17,500 nt of DNA, taken from positions 26,855,044 to 26,872,543 of the forward strand of contig CM022677.1 of the NCBI GenBank assembly GCA_012295275.1, read 5' to 3'. Made by a program: the position numbers and the translations under genes. Source of the DNA: Chrysomallon squamiferum. Taxonomy: Eukaryota > Mollusca > Gastropoda > Neomphalida > Peltospiridae. Position 1 is the first letter of the stretch. Each line of letters starts with the position of its first letter. This document shows positions 9,130 to 17,280 of this stretch, one piece after another. Under the pieces are notes generated by a model. That model searched no databases. It saw only the letters and a list, made by a program, of their open reading frames with translations, and was not told the DNA's origin.

Positions 9130-9252
9130 ACAATATTCTGGAACGCACTGGCACAGGAGGACAACGTCCAGTCACGACCTCACATACCTTGTCAGTGCCC
9201 GCCCTGTGAAGGGGGCCGATTTTACCGTTCGGACATCGAGACAACGTTGAAT
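9130..9252 (+). CDS. Candidate exon of unknown identity, antisense inside a gene B intron
   Basis: An unusually GC-rich island of 41 open codons bounded by a good acceptor (GACTCTGCCCATAG) and a consensus donor (GTAAGT), both phase 0. It reads TIFWNALAQEDNVQ, then a cysteine cluster C-x-C-x2-C (CQCPPC), then GGRFYRSDIETTLN. I do not recognise it. No partner exon on the plus strand was found nearby. It could be an exon of a nested gene, a fragment of a mobile element, or a chance island. The minus strand is also open across it and has a donor-like GTATGT, but its frames do not fit the phase-1 plan of gene B. Confidence 0.35.
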
Positions 9253-9254
9253 GT

Positions 9255-9370
9255 AAGTATGTAAGTATGTATGTGTGTGTATGTGTGTATGTATCTGTAT
9301 GTGTGTATCTATGTATATGTGTTTGTATATAACTACATATGTTTTTATATATCTGTATATGCGTGTATGT
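9255..9370. repeat. (GTAT)n / (GT)n microsatellite
   Basis: Interrupted GTAT and GT units following the antisense candidate exon. About 9000-9115 and 9371-9514 are AT-rich or low-complexity with nothing further supported. Confidence 0.9.
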
Positions 9371-9514
9371 ATGTAGGCAGGTATGTGTGAATACCACACA
9401 TAAAAACATAGAGACAAAGACAAACACAGAGAGAAGCTATCAACACGAGCTCTAGATAGTAGCAGAATTAGTATTAATAGCAGAAACATGTCAAAACAGT
9501 AAAACAAGAGCGTT

Positions 9515-9822
9515 GTGTTAGCAGTAGTAGTAGTGCTAGTAGCAGTGTTAGTAGTAGTAGTAGTAGTGCTAGAAGTAGTTTTAGTAGTAGCAGTGTTAGT
9601 AGCAGTAGTAGTAGTAGTGCTATAATTAGTATTAGTAGTAGTAGTGTTAGTATTAGTAGTGTTAGTAGTAGTGTTAGTAGTAGTAGTAGTAGTAGTGCTA
9701 GAAGTAGTTTTAGTAGTAGCAGTGTTAGTAGCAGTAGTAGTAGTAGTGCTATAATTAGTATTAGTAGTAGTAGTGTTAGTATTAGTAGTAGTAGTGCTAG
9801 TAGCAGTGTTAGAGTAGTATTA
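9515..9822. repeat. (TAG)n field with a 129-bp higher-order duplication
   Basis: About 300 bp of AGT/TAG/GTT trinucleotides. A longer block beginning GTGCTAGAAGTAGTTTTAG occurs twice, starting at about 9566 and 9695, so a 129-bp segment was duplicated over the trinucleotide pattern. It lies in the gene B intron between the two TSP1 exons. The poly-Leu frame on the minus strand is an artefact. Confidence 0.9.
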
Positions 9823-9964
9823 CCAGTACTATTGATAGATACTAATTTCGTGTTCACATTAGAAGGAAGACTTGCCTGGAGGTCCTGAAACAACAACATC
9901 AGAGATTTGTATGTTAACAAGCACAACAGTAAACAAATACATAGATGTCTGACAGACGATAGCG

Positions 9965-10150
9965 TGTCTGTGTGTGTGTATGTGTGTATGAGAGAGTGTG
10001 TATGTGTGTCTCTGTGTGTGTGTGAGAGAGAGTGTGTTGTGTGTGTGTGTCTGTGTGTGTGAGAGAGTGTGTGTATGTGTGTCTGTGTGTATGTGTGTGT
10101 GAGAGAGAGTGTTGTGTGTGTGTGTCTCTGTGTGTGTCTGTGTGTGTATT
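9965..10150. repeat. (TG)n with GAGA interruptions
   Basis: TG repeats broken at intervals by GAGAGA or TCTG blocks, in the gene B intron directly downstream of the donor of TSP1 module a. Frames rich in His/Thr or Cys/Val are artefacts. Confidence 0.92.
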
Positions 10151-10205
10151 CTCTGTTAACACTGTATTTAGTGAAGTATATAAGAAAGAGCACACTGATG
10201 CTTAC

Positions 10206-10388
10206 CCACGTTGCACGTCAGCTGACGACACGGGTTGACTGTGGGTCGAAAGGCGTCGCCGATGCAGTAGGAGCCGTTGCCAGCTGGCGGAGGCTGTGTG
10301 CAGTGTCTGATCTCGTAGTCGTTTCTGAAACACTTGGAGTTGCAGTTCCCCACCCTGAATACCACCCACGTCGACCAGTCTCCGTCTT
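10206..10388 (-). CDS. Gene B exon: TSP1 module a
   Basis: A complete 61-codon module with acceptor TTTATTTCAG and donor G|GTAAGC, phase 1-1. It reads DGDWSTW, then cysteines at GNC, SKC, RHC, SYC, NPC and LTC. GNGS is a possible N-glycosylation site. The segment CTQPPPAGNGSYC is close to the classic TSP1 C-x-x-P-x-P-x-x-G-G pattern, making this the most canonical module in the window. The following exon starts NGEWSPW in the same frame, so modules a and b are joined directly. Confidence 0.92.
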
Positions 10389-10401
10389 CTGAAATAAAGT
10401 A

Positions 10402-11235
10402 TTCTGTAGTCAGTGGTCAGATTAGTTCTGTAGTCAGTGGTCAGATTAGTTCTGTAGTCAGTGGTCAGATTAGTTCTGTATCAGTGGTCAGATTAGTTCT
10501 GTAGTCAGTGGTCAGATTAGTTCTGTAATCAGTGGTCAGATTAGTTCTGTAGTCAGTGGTCAAATTAGTTCTGTAGTCAGTGGTCAGATTAGTTCTGTAG
10601 TCAGTGGTCAAATTTGAGTTCTGTAGTCAGTGGTCAGATTAGTTCTGTAGTCAGTGGTCAGATTAGTTCTGTAGTCAGTGGTCAGATTAGTTCTGTAGTC
10701 AGTGGTCAGATTAGTTCTGTAGTCAGTGGTCAGATTAGTTCTGTAGTCAGTGGTCAGATTAGTTCTGTAGTCAGTGGTCAGATTAGTTCTGTAATCAGTG
10801 GTCAAATTAATTCTGTAATCAGTGGTCAACTTTGAGTTCAAATTAATTCTGTAATCATTGGTCAACTTTGAGTTCAAATTAATTCTGTAATCATTGGTCA
10901 AATTAGTTCTGTAATCAGTGGTCAAATTAATTCTGTAATCATTGGTCAACTTTGAGTTCAAATTAATTCTGTAATCATTGGTCAAATTAGTTCTGTAATC
11001 AGTGGTCAAATTAATTCTGTAATCAGTGGTCAATTTTGAGTTCAAATTAATTCTGTAATCATTGGTCAACTTTGAGTTCAAATTAATTCTGTAATCATTG
11101 GTCAACTTTGAGTTCAAATTAATTCCGTAATCATTGGTCAGTTTTGAGTTCAAATTAATTCTGTGATCAGTGGTCAAATTAGTTCCGTAAACCGTGGTCA
11201 AATTAGTTCTGTAAAACGTGGTCAAATTAGTTCTG
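10402..11235. repeat. 24/36-bp minisatellite next to the TSP1 acceptor
   Basis: About 30 copies of a 24-bp unit (TTCTGTAGTCAGTGGTCAGA followed by TTAG). Towards the right, 36-bp variants carry an extra CTTTGAGTTCAA. The array starts 14 bp from the acceptor of TSP1 module a and extends into the upstream intron. On the sense strand each unit reads CTAATCTGACCA and ACTACAG, so each resembles a branch-point-plus-acceptor string. Because 24 and 36 are multiples of three, a 227-codon repeat frame stays open on the minus strand; I treat it as non-coding. Confidence 0.95.
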
Positions 11236-11726
11236 CAGGCGTTATGGACTCTTGACATCATCCAGTTAGCTGTTTTCCCTTTCCAGACCAAAAGTTTGGT
11301 GTTGTATGTACTTATCTGTCTTTGAGAAGTTTAAGTAAAATCTTTAATGGAAAGCAAGACAGATGAAAATAATTGTTTCTTGTAACCTTTTCAGAAGGTA
11401 AAAATCAGGTAAATTTTGCGTTAAAACGCGATTTTTGATGTCATTTTCGATTTTAAAGAAAATGTTCCCGACTCATTTGCGTGTTTTGTGTTTGCCTACG
11501 GATCCATTGATGGTGACATCATTTATCTGGCTAACATAAAACGTATTTGTTAAAAAAACAATTGTGTTCTTTGAGCTTTATTGATTATTTTATCATTTTA
11601 AATATATGTAAATATATTAGGTAATGATCTAGAAAACTGAAGATACGGGTATCCAGGGCAACCATACTGATAGATTATCTGCTTGAAACAACAACAACAA
11701 CAAAAATTAATAATAATAACAATAAC

Positions 11727-11777
<51 letters not shown>

Positions 11778-11906
11778 AATAATTAATAATAATAATAATA
11801 ATACTAACAGTATTACTTCTACTACTAATAATATTTATATTAAGTGAAACTGTGAATAACATATGGATATACCAACCCGATAAACAGTATGTTATTAGAT
11901 ATTTAC
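11236..11906. other. Gene B intron, mostly unique, ending in an (AAT)n tract
   Basis: About 450 bp of unique AT-rich sequence with no supported exon, then CAA and AAT repeats at about 11690-11800 with a few ACT units. It lies between the short two-cysteine exon and the 24-bp minisatellite. Confidence 0.7.
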
Positions 11907-11978
11907 CTGAAATACATTTTCTTCCTGTACAGTACGGTTCCTTTCGTAATATAGGTTCTCTCGCAGGGCTAGGAATTA
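11907..11978 (-). CDS. Gene B short exon: N-terminal two-cysteine segment
   Basis: A 72-nt phase 1-1 exon with acceptor TTCTTCACGTAG and donor G|GTAAAT. It reads IPSPAREPILRKE, then PYCTGRKCIS. The final C-x4-C with E-P-Y-C-T-G-R-K-C matches the C5-C6 end of a TSP1 module, without the rest of the module. In the proposed protein it directly follows the signal peptide, and S-P-A before R fits a small-residue cleavage site. Both splice borders and both phases agree with the neighbours, which is why I accept such a short exon. Confidence 0.68.
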
Positions 11979-12107
11979 CTACGTGAAGAAAGAAAGATTC
12001 ATATTAACTAAGTAACGAACTAATTAACAAAGTATATAATTCACCATTTTAATAAATAAGTAAATATAAAACAATCTCTCAAAATGAATTGATATAAAAT
12101 GTTTAAT

Positions 12108-12108
<1 letters not shown>

Positions 12109-12144
<36 letters not shown>

Positions 12145-12170
12145 TCATAATAATAATAATAGTAATAATA

Positions 12171-12201
<31 letters not shown>

Positions 12202-12237
12202 TCATAATCATAATAATAATAAATATATATATATATA
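12109..12237. repeat. (AAT)n with ATG/AAC variants, then (TA)n
   Basis: An imperfect AAT trinucleotide tract ending in a short TATATA run, in the gene B intron after the signal-peptide exon. Confidence 0.93.
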
Positions 12238-12298
12238 AAAGCACAGGAGATTTTTGATAGACAAAAAGAAACATATAATGAGATGAGATGTGTGTGTA

Positions 12299-12420
<122 letters not shown>

Positions 12421-12443
12421 AATAATAATTATTGAACGAATAC

Positions 12444-12492
12444 GGTTTATTGTTAGTAGTCCGTATAAAAGTAATTTCTTTTCTATGTCCAT
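12444..12492 (-). CDS. Gene B first coding exon: start codon and signal peptide
   Basis: The exon begins at 12505 after a good acceptor (TTTATTTTTCAG), carries 13 nt of leader, and then ATG at 12492 in a fair Kozak context (G at -3, G at +4). It codes for MDIEKKLLLYGLLTIN and leaves in phase 1 at C|GTATTC. Joined to the next exon it gives a short basic n-region, a hydrophobic stretch LLLYGLLTINLI and a likely cleavage after SPA, which is a good signal peptide. The donor is not strong, and C|GTTCAA eight bases later has the same phase. The frame runs on into the (CT)n tract, so its apparent length is misleading. Confidence 0.65.
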
Positions 12493-12748
12493 TACACGAT
12501 TTCCTCTGAAAAATAAATAAATAAATTTAGATTAATCATATTTAGTAAATGTATTGTGTGTGTGTGTGTGTGTGGATAGACAGATAGTACATAGATACAA
12601 TGAAGACATTTTCCCGATACAAAACTAAACATGGTGACTGGCAAGCCTCACTATGAAAATAATAATTGATTGATTAAAGCAAACAAAAGCTTCTATATAT
12701 CCTTCCAAACAAGACAATTTGAACAAAACTTTGGAAATTAGAAATTAC

Positions 12749-12865
12749 CCAGAACTGTTGAAACGAGACGAGTAAAAGAAACCGGAAAGTGATTCGTCTA
12801 AAGCATCAACACAGAAGTCTTCCGCATAGTTGATTGCGCATGTGCTCTAGACAAAGTTAAATTCC
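12749..12865 (-). other. Proposed gene B 5' leader exon
   Basis: This unique segment lies about 25-30 bp downstream of a TATA-like box and ends at a usable donor (GG|GTAATT). It is followed by an acceptor at 12506 before the coding start. The transcript start near 12865 is inferred only from the TATA distance. Short ATG frames occur inside it (starting MRNQLC, MRKTSV and ML), each stopping within about a dozen codons, so translation could be modulated by upstream frames if the start is right. Confidence 0.45.
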
Positions 12866-12888
12866 GCAGACAGAATTATCCAGTTTAT

Positions 12889-13003
12889 TATTTATAAGCA
12901 TGTTGTTTTTGTTTAGTTTTTTCTGATTTTGCTCCCTAGTTCTTGCTATGAGTACGTTTTGACGTCACTTTGTTGACGTCTGTTACTACATTATACTACG
13001 TCA
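12889..13003 (-). promoter_or_regulatory. Candidate gene B promoter: TATA-like box and CRE-like sites
   Basis: On the minus strand TATAAATA occupies about 12896-12889. About 65-85 bp upstream is a full palindromic CRE, TGACGTCA (12960-12967), with a second TGACGTC at 12974-12980 and TACGTCA at 12997-13003. The spacing fits a TATA promoter firing to the left into the gene B leader. The motifs are seen directly; promoter activity is inferred. Confidence 0.45.
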
Positions 13004-14104
13004 TTCTGGTGACAACACAATATATTTCTGTCTCGGCCAAACAGCTAACTGAAAGGATTGTAAATGAATATTCGTGAACAATTTGAAAAGCACTGAAATG
13101 AAGTCAGCACGGTTATTGTCTCGCGAGAAATGTTTAGCGTAAAATAAAGTAAAATGAAATAAAAAATTATAAAATAAAACAAAGAAAAATAAAATAATAT
13201 GATGCTCAAATTACTTGCTGCACTAATACTTCAGACAAAGAAGAATCCATTCTCAGTATTTTCGTTATTTCTGTGTGTACGAATGGAACTAAAAAATGTC
13301 CACTTTATCAGTTCTTTACAGATTATCTAAAATTCATTTTCATGAGCAGATAATAACACACTGTAATCGTACCGACCTTTTATTCATTTGTTTGTTTGTT
13401 TATTTATTATCTTGTATACAAATGTAAGCTGAATTGTGATTGGTAGTCTGTTCTGACACGTGATTCCTACTTTTATATGATCAGTATTTAAACAGGATAG
13501 TTTTACTTATTTATATGTTCACGTATTTAAACAGGATAGTTTTGATTAGCTTAATTTTTTTCCATTTCCATTTCCATTACTTATTTTGATGTTCGCGTAT
13601 ACTTAAACTTCAGTAAAATGATTATTGGCTAAAATTAAGGAATATGTTTCATTTGTATCTGTGCCCAGTATTAAGAGGGGTTCTTAGGTGAAAAGTCATT
13701 GACAATTTACACATGTAGCCATTTTTTTGACTACTTCCCAAATATCAGTTTGAAGACTTCTTGGCTGCGATGATTTTTGTTTGCTCTACACTGATAATAC
13801 GCAGTTATTAATGTTTTAATGTACATTATTTGTATTGGTTACTTGTTAACATGGCATTTGACCATCAGACGTTTTATTTCCATTCTGGTTGATTCTTAAA
13901 TTCCTGATTTTTGTTACGAGATCGATCATTCGTTTATATATAAAACATATATAAACATGTTATTATTGACTAATAATTATAATATTGTGCAATATTTATC
14001 TGACATGACACTACTTTATTATCACTATGTTTTTCTCTCAGTAATTGGTTTTTTAATAAAAATTTCGTTTCTGCATCACTGATTTATTTAGAAAAATAAC
14101 CGTG
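13004..14104. other. Intergenic stretch between genes B and C
   Basis: Mostly unique AT-rich DNA without a supported exon. It contains an E-box CACGTG at 13457-13462 with ATTGG (reverse CCAAT) at 13439-13443, and a 39-bp direct duplication starting at 13484 and 13523 around TATTTAAACAGGATAG. It probably combines distal promoter of gene B with 3' flank of gene C. Confidence 0.5.
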
Positions 14105-14250
14105 CTTTAACACGTGACTCCAATGACAACTTGATCACCTGTTTGTTTACAATTATAACTTAGTTTTGATTGGCTCTTTAACACGTGACTCCACTGACAA
14201 CTTGATCACTTGTTTATTTACAATTATAAATTAGTTTTGATTGGCTCTTT
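14105..14250. repeat. 71-bp direct duplication carrying E-box and CCAAT motifs
   Basis: Two well-matched copies start at 14105 and 14176, and a few bases of a third start at 14247. Each carries CACGTGACTCC (E-box at 14111-14116 and 14182-14187) and GATTGGCT (reverse CCAAT at 14169-14173 and 14240-14244). The block lies about 150 bp past the gene C stop codon and upstream of gene B. Confidence 0.9.
14213..14218 (-). terminator. Weak candidate poly(A) signal of gene C
   Basis: AATAAA on the minus strand, about 180 bp after the gene C stop, inside the second copy of the 71-bp duplication; the first copy has a changed base. Another AATAAA lies at 14088-14083. Chance occurrence is likely in this AT-rich DNA. 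Confidence 0.25.
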
Positions 14251-14395
14251 AAACAAATGACTTCACAGGAAGAATAATCATTTCCAATAACTATTTACAA
14301 ATGTACCCTGCTTTTAATTATTACAATTAATTCATTCTGTCTTTGCATGTGTTCATATTAGTAAGAACATCATTGGTTATTTGTAAATTGTTTCT

Positions 14396-14612
14396 TCAAG
14401 CTATCGCATCATCTCGCTTGTCCTCGGAGGACGTGTCTGTGGTAAAGGCTGTGTTGACGTACTCATTCAGCTCAACAGTGTTCAGGTCATCCTCTTGTGA
14501 CGACTTGCTCTTACTGTTCTTGCTGTCGTCGGTGACTTTGTCGAACACGTCCATCTCTATGACTACGGGAACTTCATACGGCTTTGCAATTTGAGTGTTT
14601 CTTCTTCTTCTC
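14396..14612 (-). CDS. Gene C terminal exon: cytoplasmic tail
   Basis: After the acceptor GACTGCAAG the exon enters in phase 2 and codes for an Arg-rich stop-transfer start (five Arg including the split codon), then NTQIAKPYEVP, an acidic/serine stretch (KSKSSQEDD), and ends TSSEDKRDDAIA, then stop (71 residues after the split codon). Tyrosines sit in PYEVP and NEYVNTAF; Y-V-N is the Grb2-type SH2 pattern, also present as Y-E-N in the gene B tail. Apart from that the tails share no clear similarity. No known domain is recognised. The acceptor lacks a long pyrimidine tract. Confidence 0.82.
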
Positions 14613-14621
14613 CTTGCAGTC

Positions 14622-14795
14622 AATAAATAAATAAACAAGTAAGTAAGTAAGTAAGTAAATATGTAAATAAGTATGTAAGTAATTAAGTAAGTAAATAAAT
14701 AAGTAAGTAAGTTAGTAAGTAAATAAATAAATATAAATAAATAAATAAATATAAAAATATAAATAAATTAATTAATTAATTAATAAGTAAATAGT
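14622..14795. repeat. AAGT/AAAT tetranucleotide repeat field
   Basis: Interleaved AAGT, AAAT and AATT units, starting next to the acceptor of the gene C tail exon and extending into the intron. Confidence 0.92.
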
Positions 14796-14849
14796 AAAAA
14801 GCATGAAAGAATGAAGAAGACAAATAAACAAATATATATGGAGAGAGAC

Positions 14850-14958
<109 letters not shown>

Positions 14959-15070
14959 AATATACTAAATATTTTCTGACAAGCAAATTACGCAATACTC
15001 TACAATATGTTTGTCATGAAAGATTATTGACATATATATTACTATAAATGATAACAAAATCTAGTGTTAC

Positions 15071-15167
15071 CTGAAGCACAGCGTTCCACCAATGAGCAGT
15101 ATTAACGATGCAAAAACTCCCGTTACTGTCGCTGTTACAACATCACTGTTTGAACCTGATTTTGTAC
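15071..15167 (-). CDS. Gene C exon: transmembrane helix
   Basis: A 97-nt exon entered in phase 1 after AACTGCTTCAG and left in phase 2 at AG|GTAACA. It reads TKSGSNSD, then about 23 mostly hydrophobic residues (VVTATVTGVFASLILLIGG, then TLCF), followed by the Arg cluster of the next exon. This is a textbook type I anchor. It joins in frame to the TSP1 exon (GAA G|GT) at 17107. It is too short to be convincing alone, but has the same phases and place as the TM exons of genes A and B. Confidence 0.85.
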
Positions 15168-15185
15168 CTGAAGCAGTTAAAAAAT

Positions 15186-15560
15186 GTAGTAGTAGTAGTG
15201 ATAGTGGTTGTTGTAATCGTGTAGGTAGTAGGAGTTATAGTTGTTGTTGAAATAGTAGTAGTGTAGTAATAGTGGTGGCAATAGTTGTTGTAGTAGTAGT
15301 TGCAGAAGACGAGGACGTAGATTTAGAAGCAGTACTAGTAGAAGTAGTAGTTACTGTAGTAAAATGAATAGTGACTAGTACTAAAATGTTGTCTATCAAA
15401 ACTGGTTCTGTTAGTAGCAGAAATAGTAGTTGTTGCAGAACAAAGTAGTAGTAGTTGCTAATACAATTAGTAGTACATATAGTCCTAGCGGTCGTAGTAA
15501 TGATACTAGTAGCTTAGTAGAAATAGTTTAGTAAAGGTAATAGCAGAAGTACAGTTTATA
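15186..15560. repeat. Degenerate TAG/GTA trinucleotide field in a gene C intron
   Basis: Imperfect TAG, TTG and GTA trinucleotides over about 375 bp, similar in composition to the field at 9515-9822 in gene B. The remaining intron to about 16030 is AT-rich with a short GT patch (about 15750-15850), and no supported exon. Confidence 0.8.
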
Positions 15561-16031
15561 AATGGTAGTTTTGATGTTAATAGTAGAAAGTATTATTTAG
15601 CAATAACAGTAATGCTGGTATTACAGAAATACTATCTGATAATGAGGAAAAGGTGTTTATCAAACTAATTTTAAAGCCTATTAAATAATTTAACATTATT
15701 ATTATGATGTTTTCCTAAGTGGTTAAATTATAATCGCGTATTTAAATGTTCTATGTATGTATGCATGTGTATATATACATATGTTTCCACATGAGTGTGT
15801 TGGGGGTATGCGTGTGTGTTTGTGCGTGTATGTGTACGAGCATGTGTGTATTTACAATAAACAAAAAGATAACTATAATAATTAAAATGCAGTGAATTTT
15901 AATTTTTTCTTTTTTCTTTCTTATTTTTTTATCAACTCCTCTTTCTGAACAATTTACAAGACTGGTGTTATGGAAGATAGAAACAATAAGTTATTAACAT
16001 TTATTAGTTCAGTTTACTTAACGCTCTAAAT

Positions 16032-17106
16032 GGGCCACAGTCAGGCACTACTCATTTAGAGGTGATTTAGATGCTGTTACCTTCTGGGCAGGGACAAGAC
16101 TGTGGCACAGTGAGGCACTACTTTAGACATTTAGATGTTGTTACCTTCAGGGACAAGACTGGCACAGTGAGGCACTAAATTAGACGTGATTTAGATGTTG
16201 TTACCTTCTGGGCAGGGACAAGACTGGCACAGTGAGGCACTACTCAATTAGACGTGATTTAGATGTTGTTACCTTCTGGGCAGGGACAAGACTGGCACAG
16301 TGAGGCACTACTCAATTAGAGGTGATTTAGATGTTGTTACCTTCTGGGCAGGGACAAGACTGACACAGTGAGGAACTACTCAATTAGATGTGATTTAGAT
16401 GCTGTTACCTTCTGGGCAGGGACAAGACTGACACAGTGAGCAACTACTCAGAGGTGATTTAGATGTTGTTACCTTCTGGGCAGGGACAAGACTGGCACAG
16501 TGAGGCACTACTCAATTAGATGTGATTTAGATGCTGTTACCTTCTGGGCAGGGACAAGACTGACACAGTGAGGCACTACTCATTTAGAGGTGATTTAGAT
16601 GTTGTTACCTTCTGGGCAGGGACAAGACTGAGGAACACAGAGTGATGTTGTTACCTTCTGGGCAGGGACAAGACTGACACAGTGAGGAATTTTAGATGTG
16701 ATTTAGATTACCTTCTGGGCAGGGACAAGACTGACTGACACAGTGAGGAACTACTCAGAGGTGATTTAGATGTTGTTACCTTCTGGGCAGGGACAAAACT
16801 GGCACAGTGAGGAACTACTCAATTAGAGGTGATTTAGATTTTCTGGGCAGGGATGGCACAGTGAGGAACTACTCAGTTAGGGGTGATTTAGATGTTGTTA
16901 CCTTCTGGGCAGGGACAAAACTGGCACAGTGAGGAACTACTCAATTAGAGGTGATTTAGATGTTATTTTCTGGGCAGGGACAAGACTGGCACAGTGAGGC
17001 ACTACTCATTTAGAGGTGATTTAGATGTTATTACCTTCTGGGCAGGGACAAGACTGACTGACACAGTGAGGAACTACTCAGTTAGAGGTGATTTAGATGT
17101 TATTAC
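16032..17106. repeat. 68-bp minisatellite containing the TSP1 exon end and 5' splice site
   Basis: About 16 copies of a 68-bp unit (many exactly 68 bp apart, for example the starts at 16201, 16269, 16337 and 16405; others shortened). On the gene C sense strand each unit contains CAGTCTTGTCCCTGCCCAG, then AAG|GTAACAACATC. That is the last ~22 bases of the TSP1 exon plus its donor. The rest of the unit has CTAAAT and CTAAT strings. The array runs from the true donor at 17106 leftwards, filling half of the intron. Confidence 0.95.
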
Positions 17107-17280
17107 CTTCTGGGCAGGGACAAGACTGGCTAACACGTACGACGTGAGGACCAACACAGGCCAAATCGTCAGGGAGACTGAAGACTGTAGTACAATTTCT
17201 TTCCTTAACGATCAGTTGTTTACACGAAGAGCTACACCTAGAAATTCCTTTAATACTCCAGTTTGACCATTGTCCATTCA
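17107..17280 (-). CDS. Gene C exon: TSP1 module
   Basis: A 58-codon phase 1-1 exon, acceptor TTATTTCAG, donor G|GTAATA. It reads NGQWSNW, then cysteines at SRC, SSSC, RNC, LAC and QSC-P-C. The module has six cysteines but the last two are separated by one residue (CPC) instead of the usual four or so, so its end is atypical. RNCT is a possible N-glycosylation site. The last 22 bases are the part that is tandemly copied in the adjoining minisatellite, which may explain the unusual end. The exon joins directly to the TM exon at 15167. Confidence 0.88.

Noticed and set aside
9172-9427. Minus-strand segment SRCPNGKIG to VTGRC as another TSP1 half-module of gene B
   Set aside because: Its cysteine spacing differs from the other half-modules, the donor GTATGT is reached in phase 0 or 2 rather than 1, and no acceptor with a pyrimidine tract lies upstream.
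10608-11291. A 227-codon open frame on the minus strand with DYRTNLT and DYRINLNSKLT units, as a repeat protein
   Set aside because: The 24- and 36-bp minisatellite units are multiples of three, so the frame stays open automatically. The same array has a frame-breaking indel at about 10610 and single-base losses further left, and it lies between two exons that join in phase without it.
12749-12852. Minus-strand open stretch (starting STCAINYAEDFC) as a coding exon of gene B
   Set aside because: It would leave in phase 2 at GG|GTAATT, and the next exon carries its own ATG and a signal peptide. The segment is better explained as 5' leader.
15950-15985. Segment resembling CCAGTCTTGT from the 68-bp unit as a diverged outlying copy
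   Set aside because: Only about ten bases match before the similarity fades, which is not enough to distinguish it from chance.
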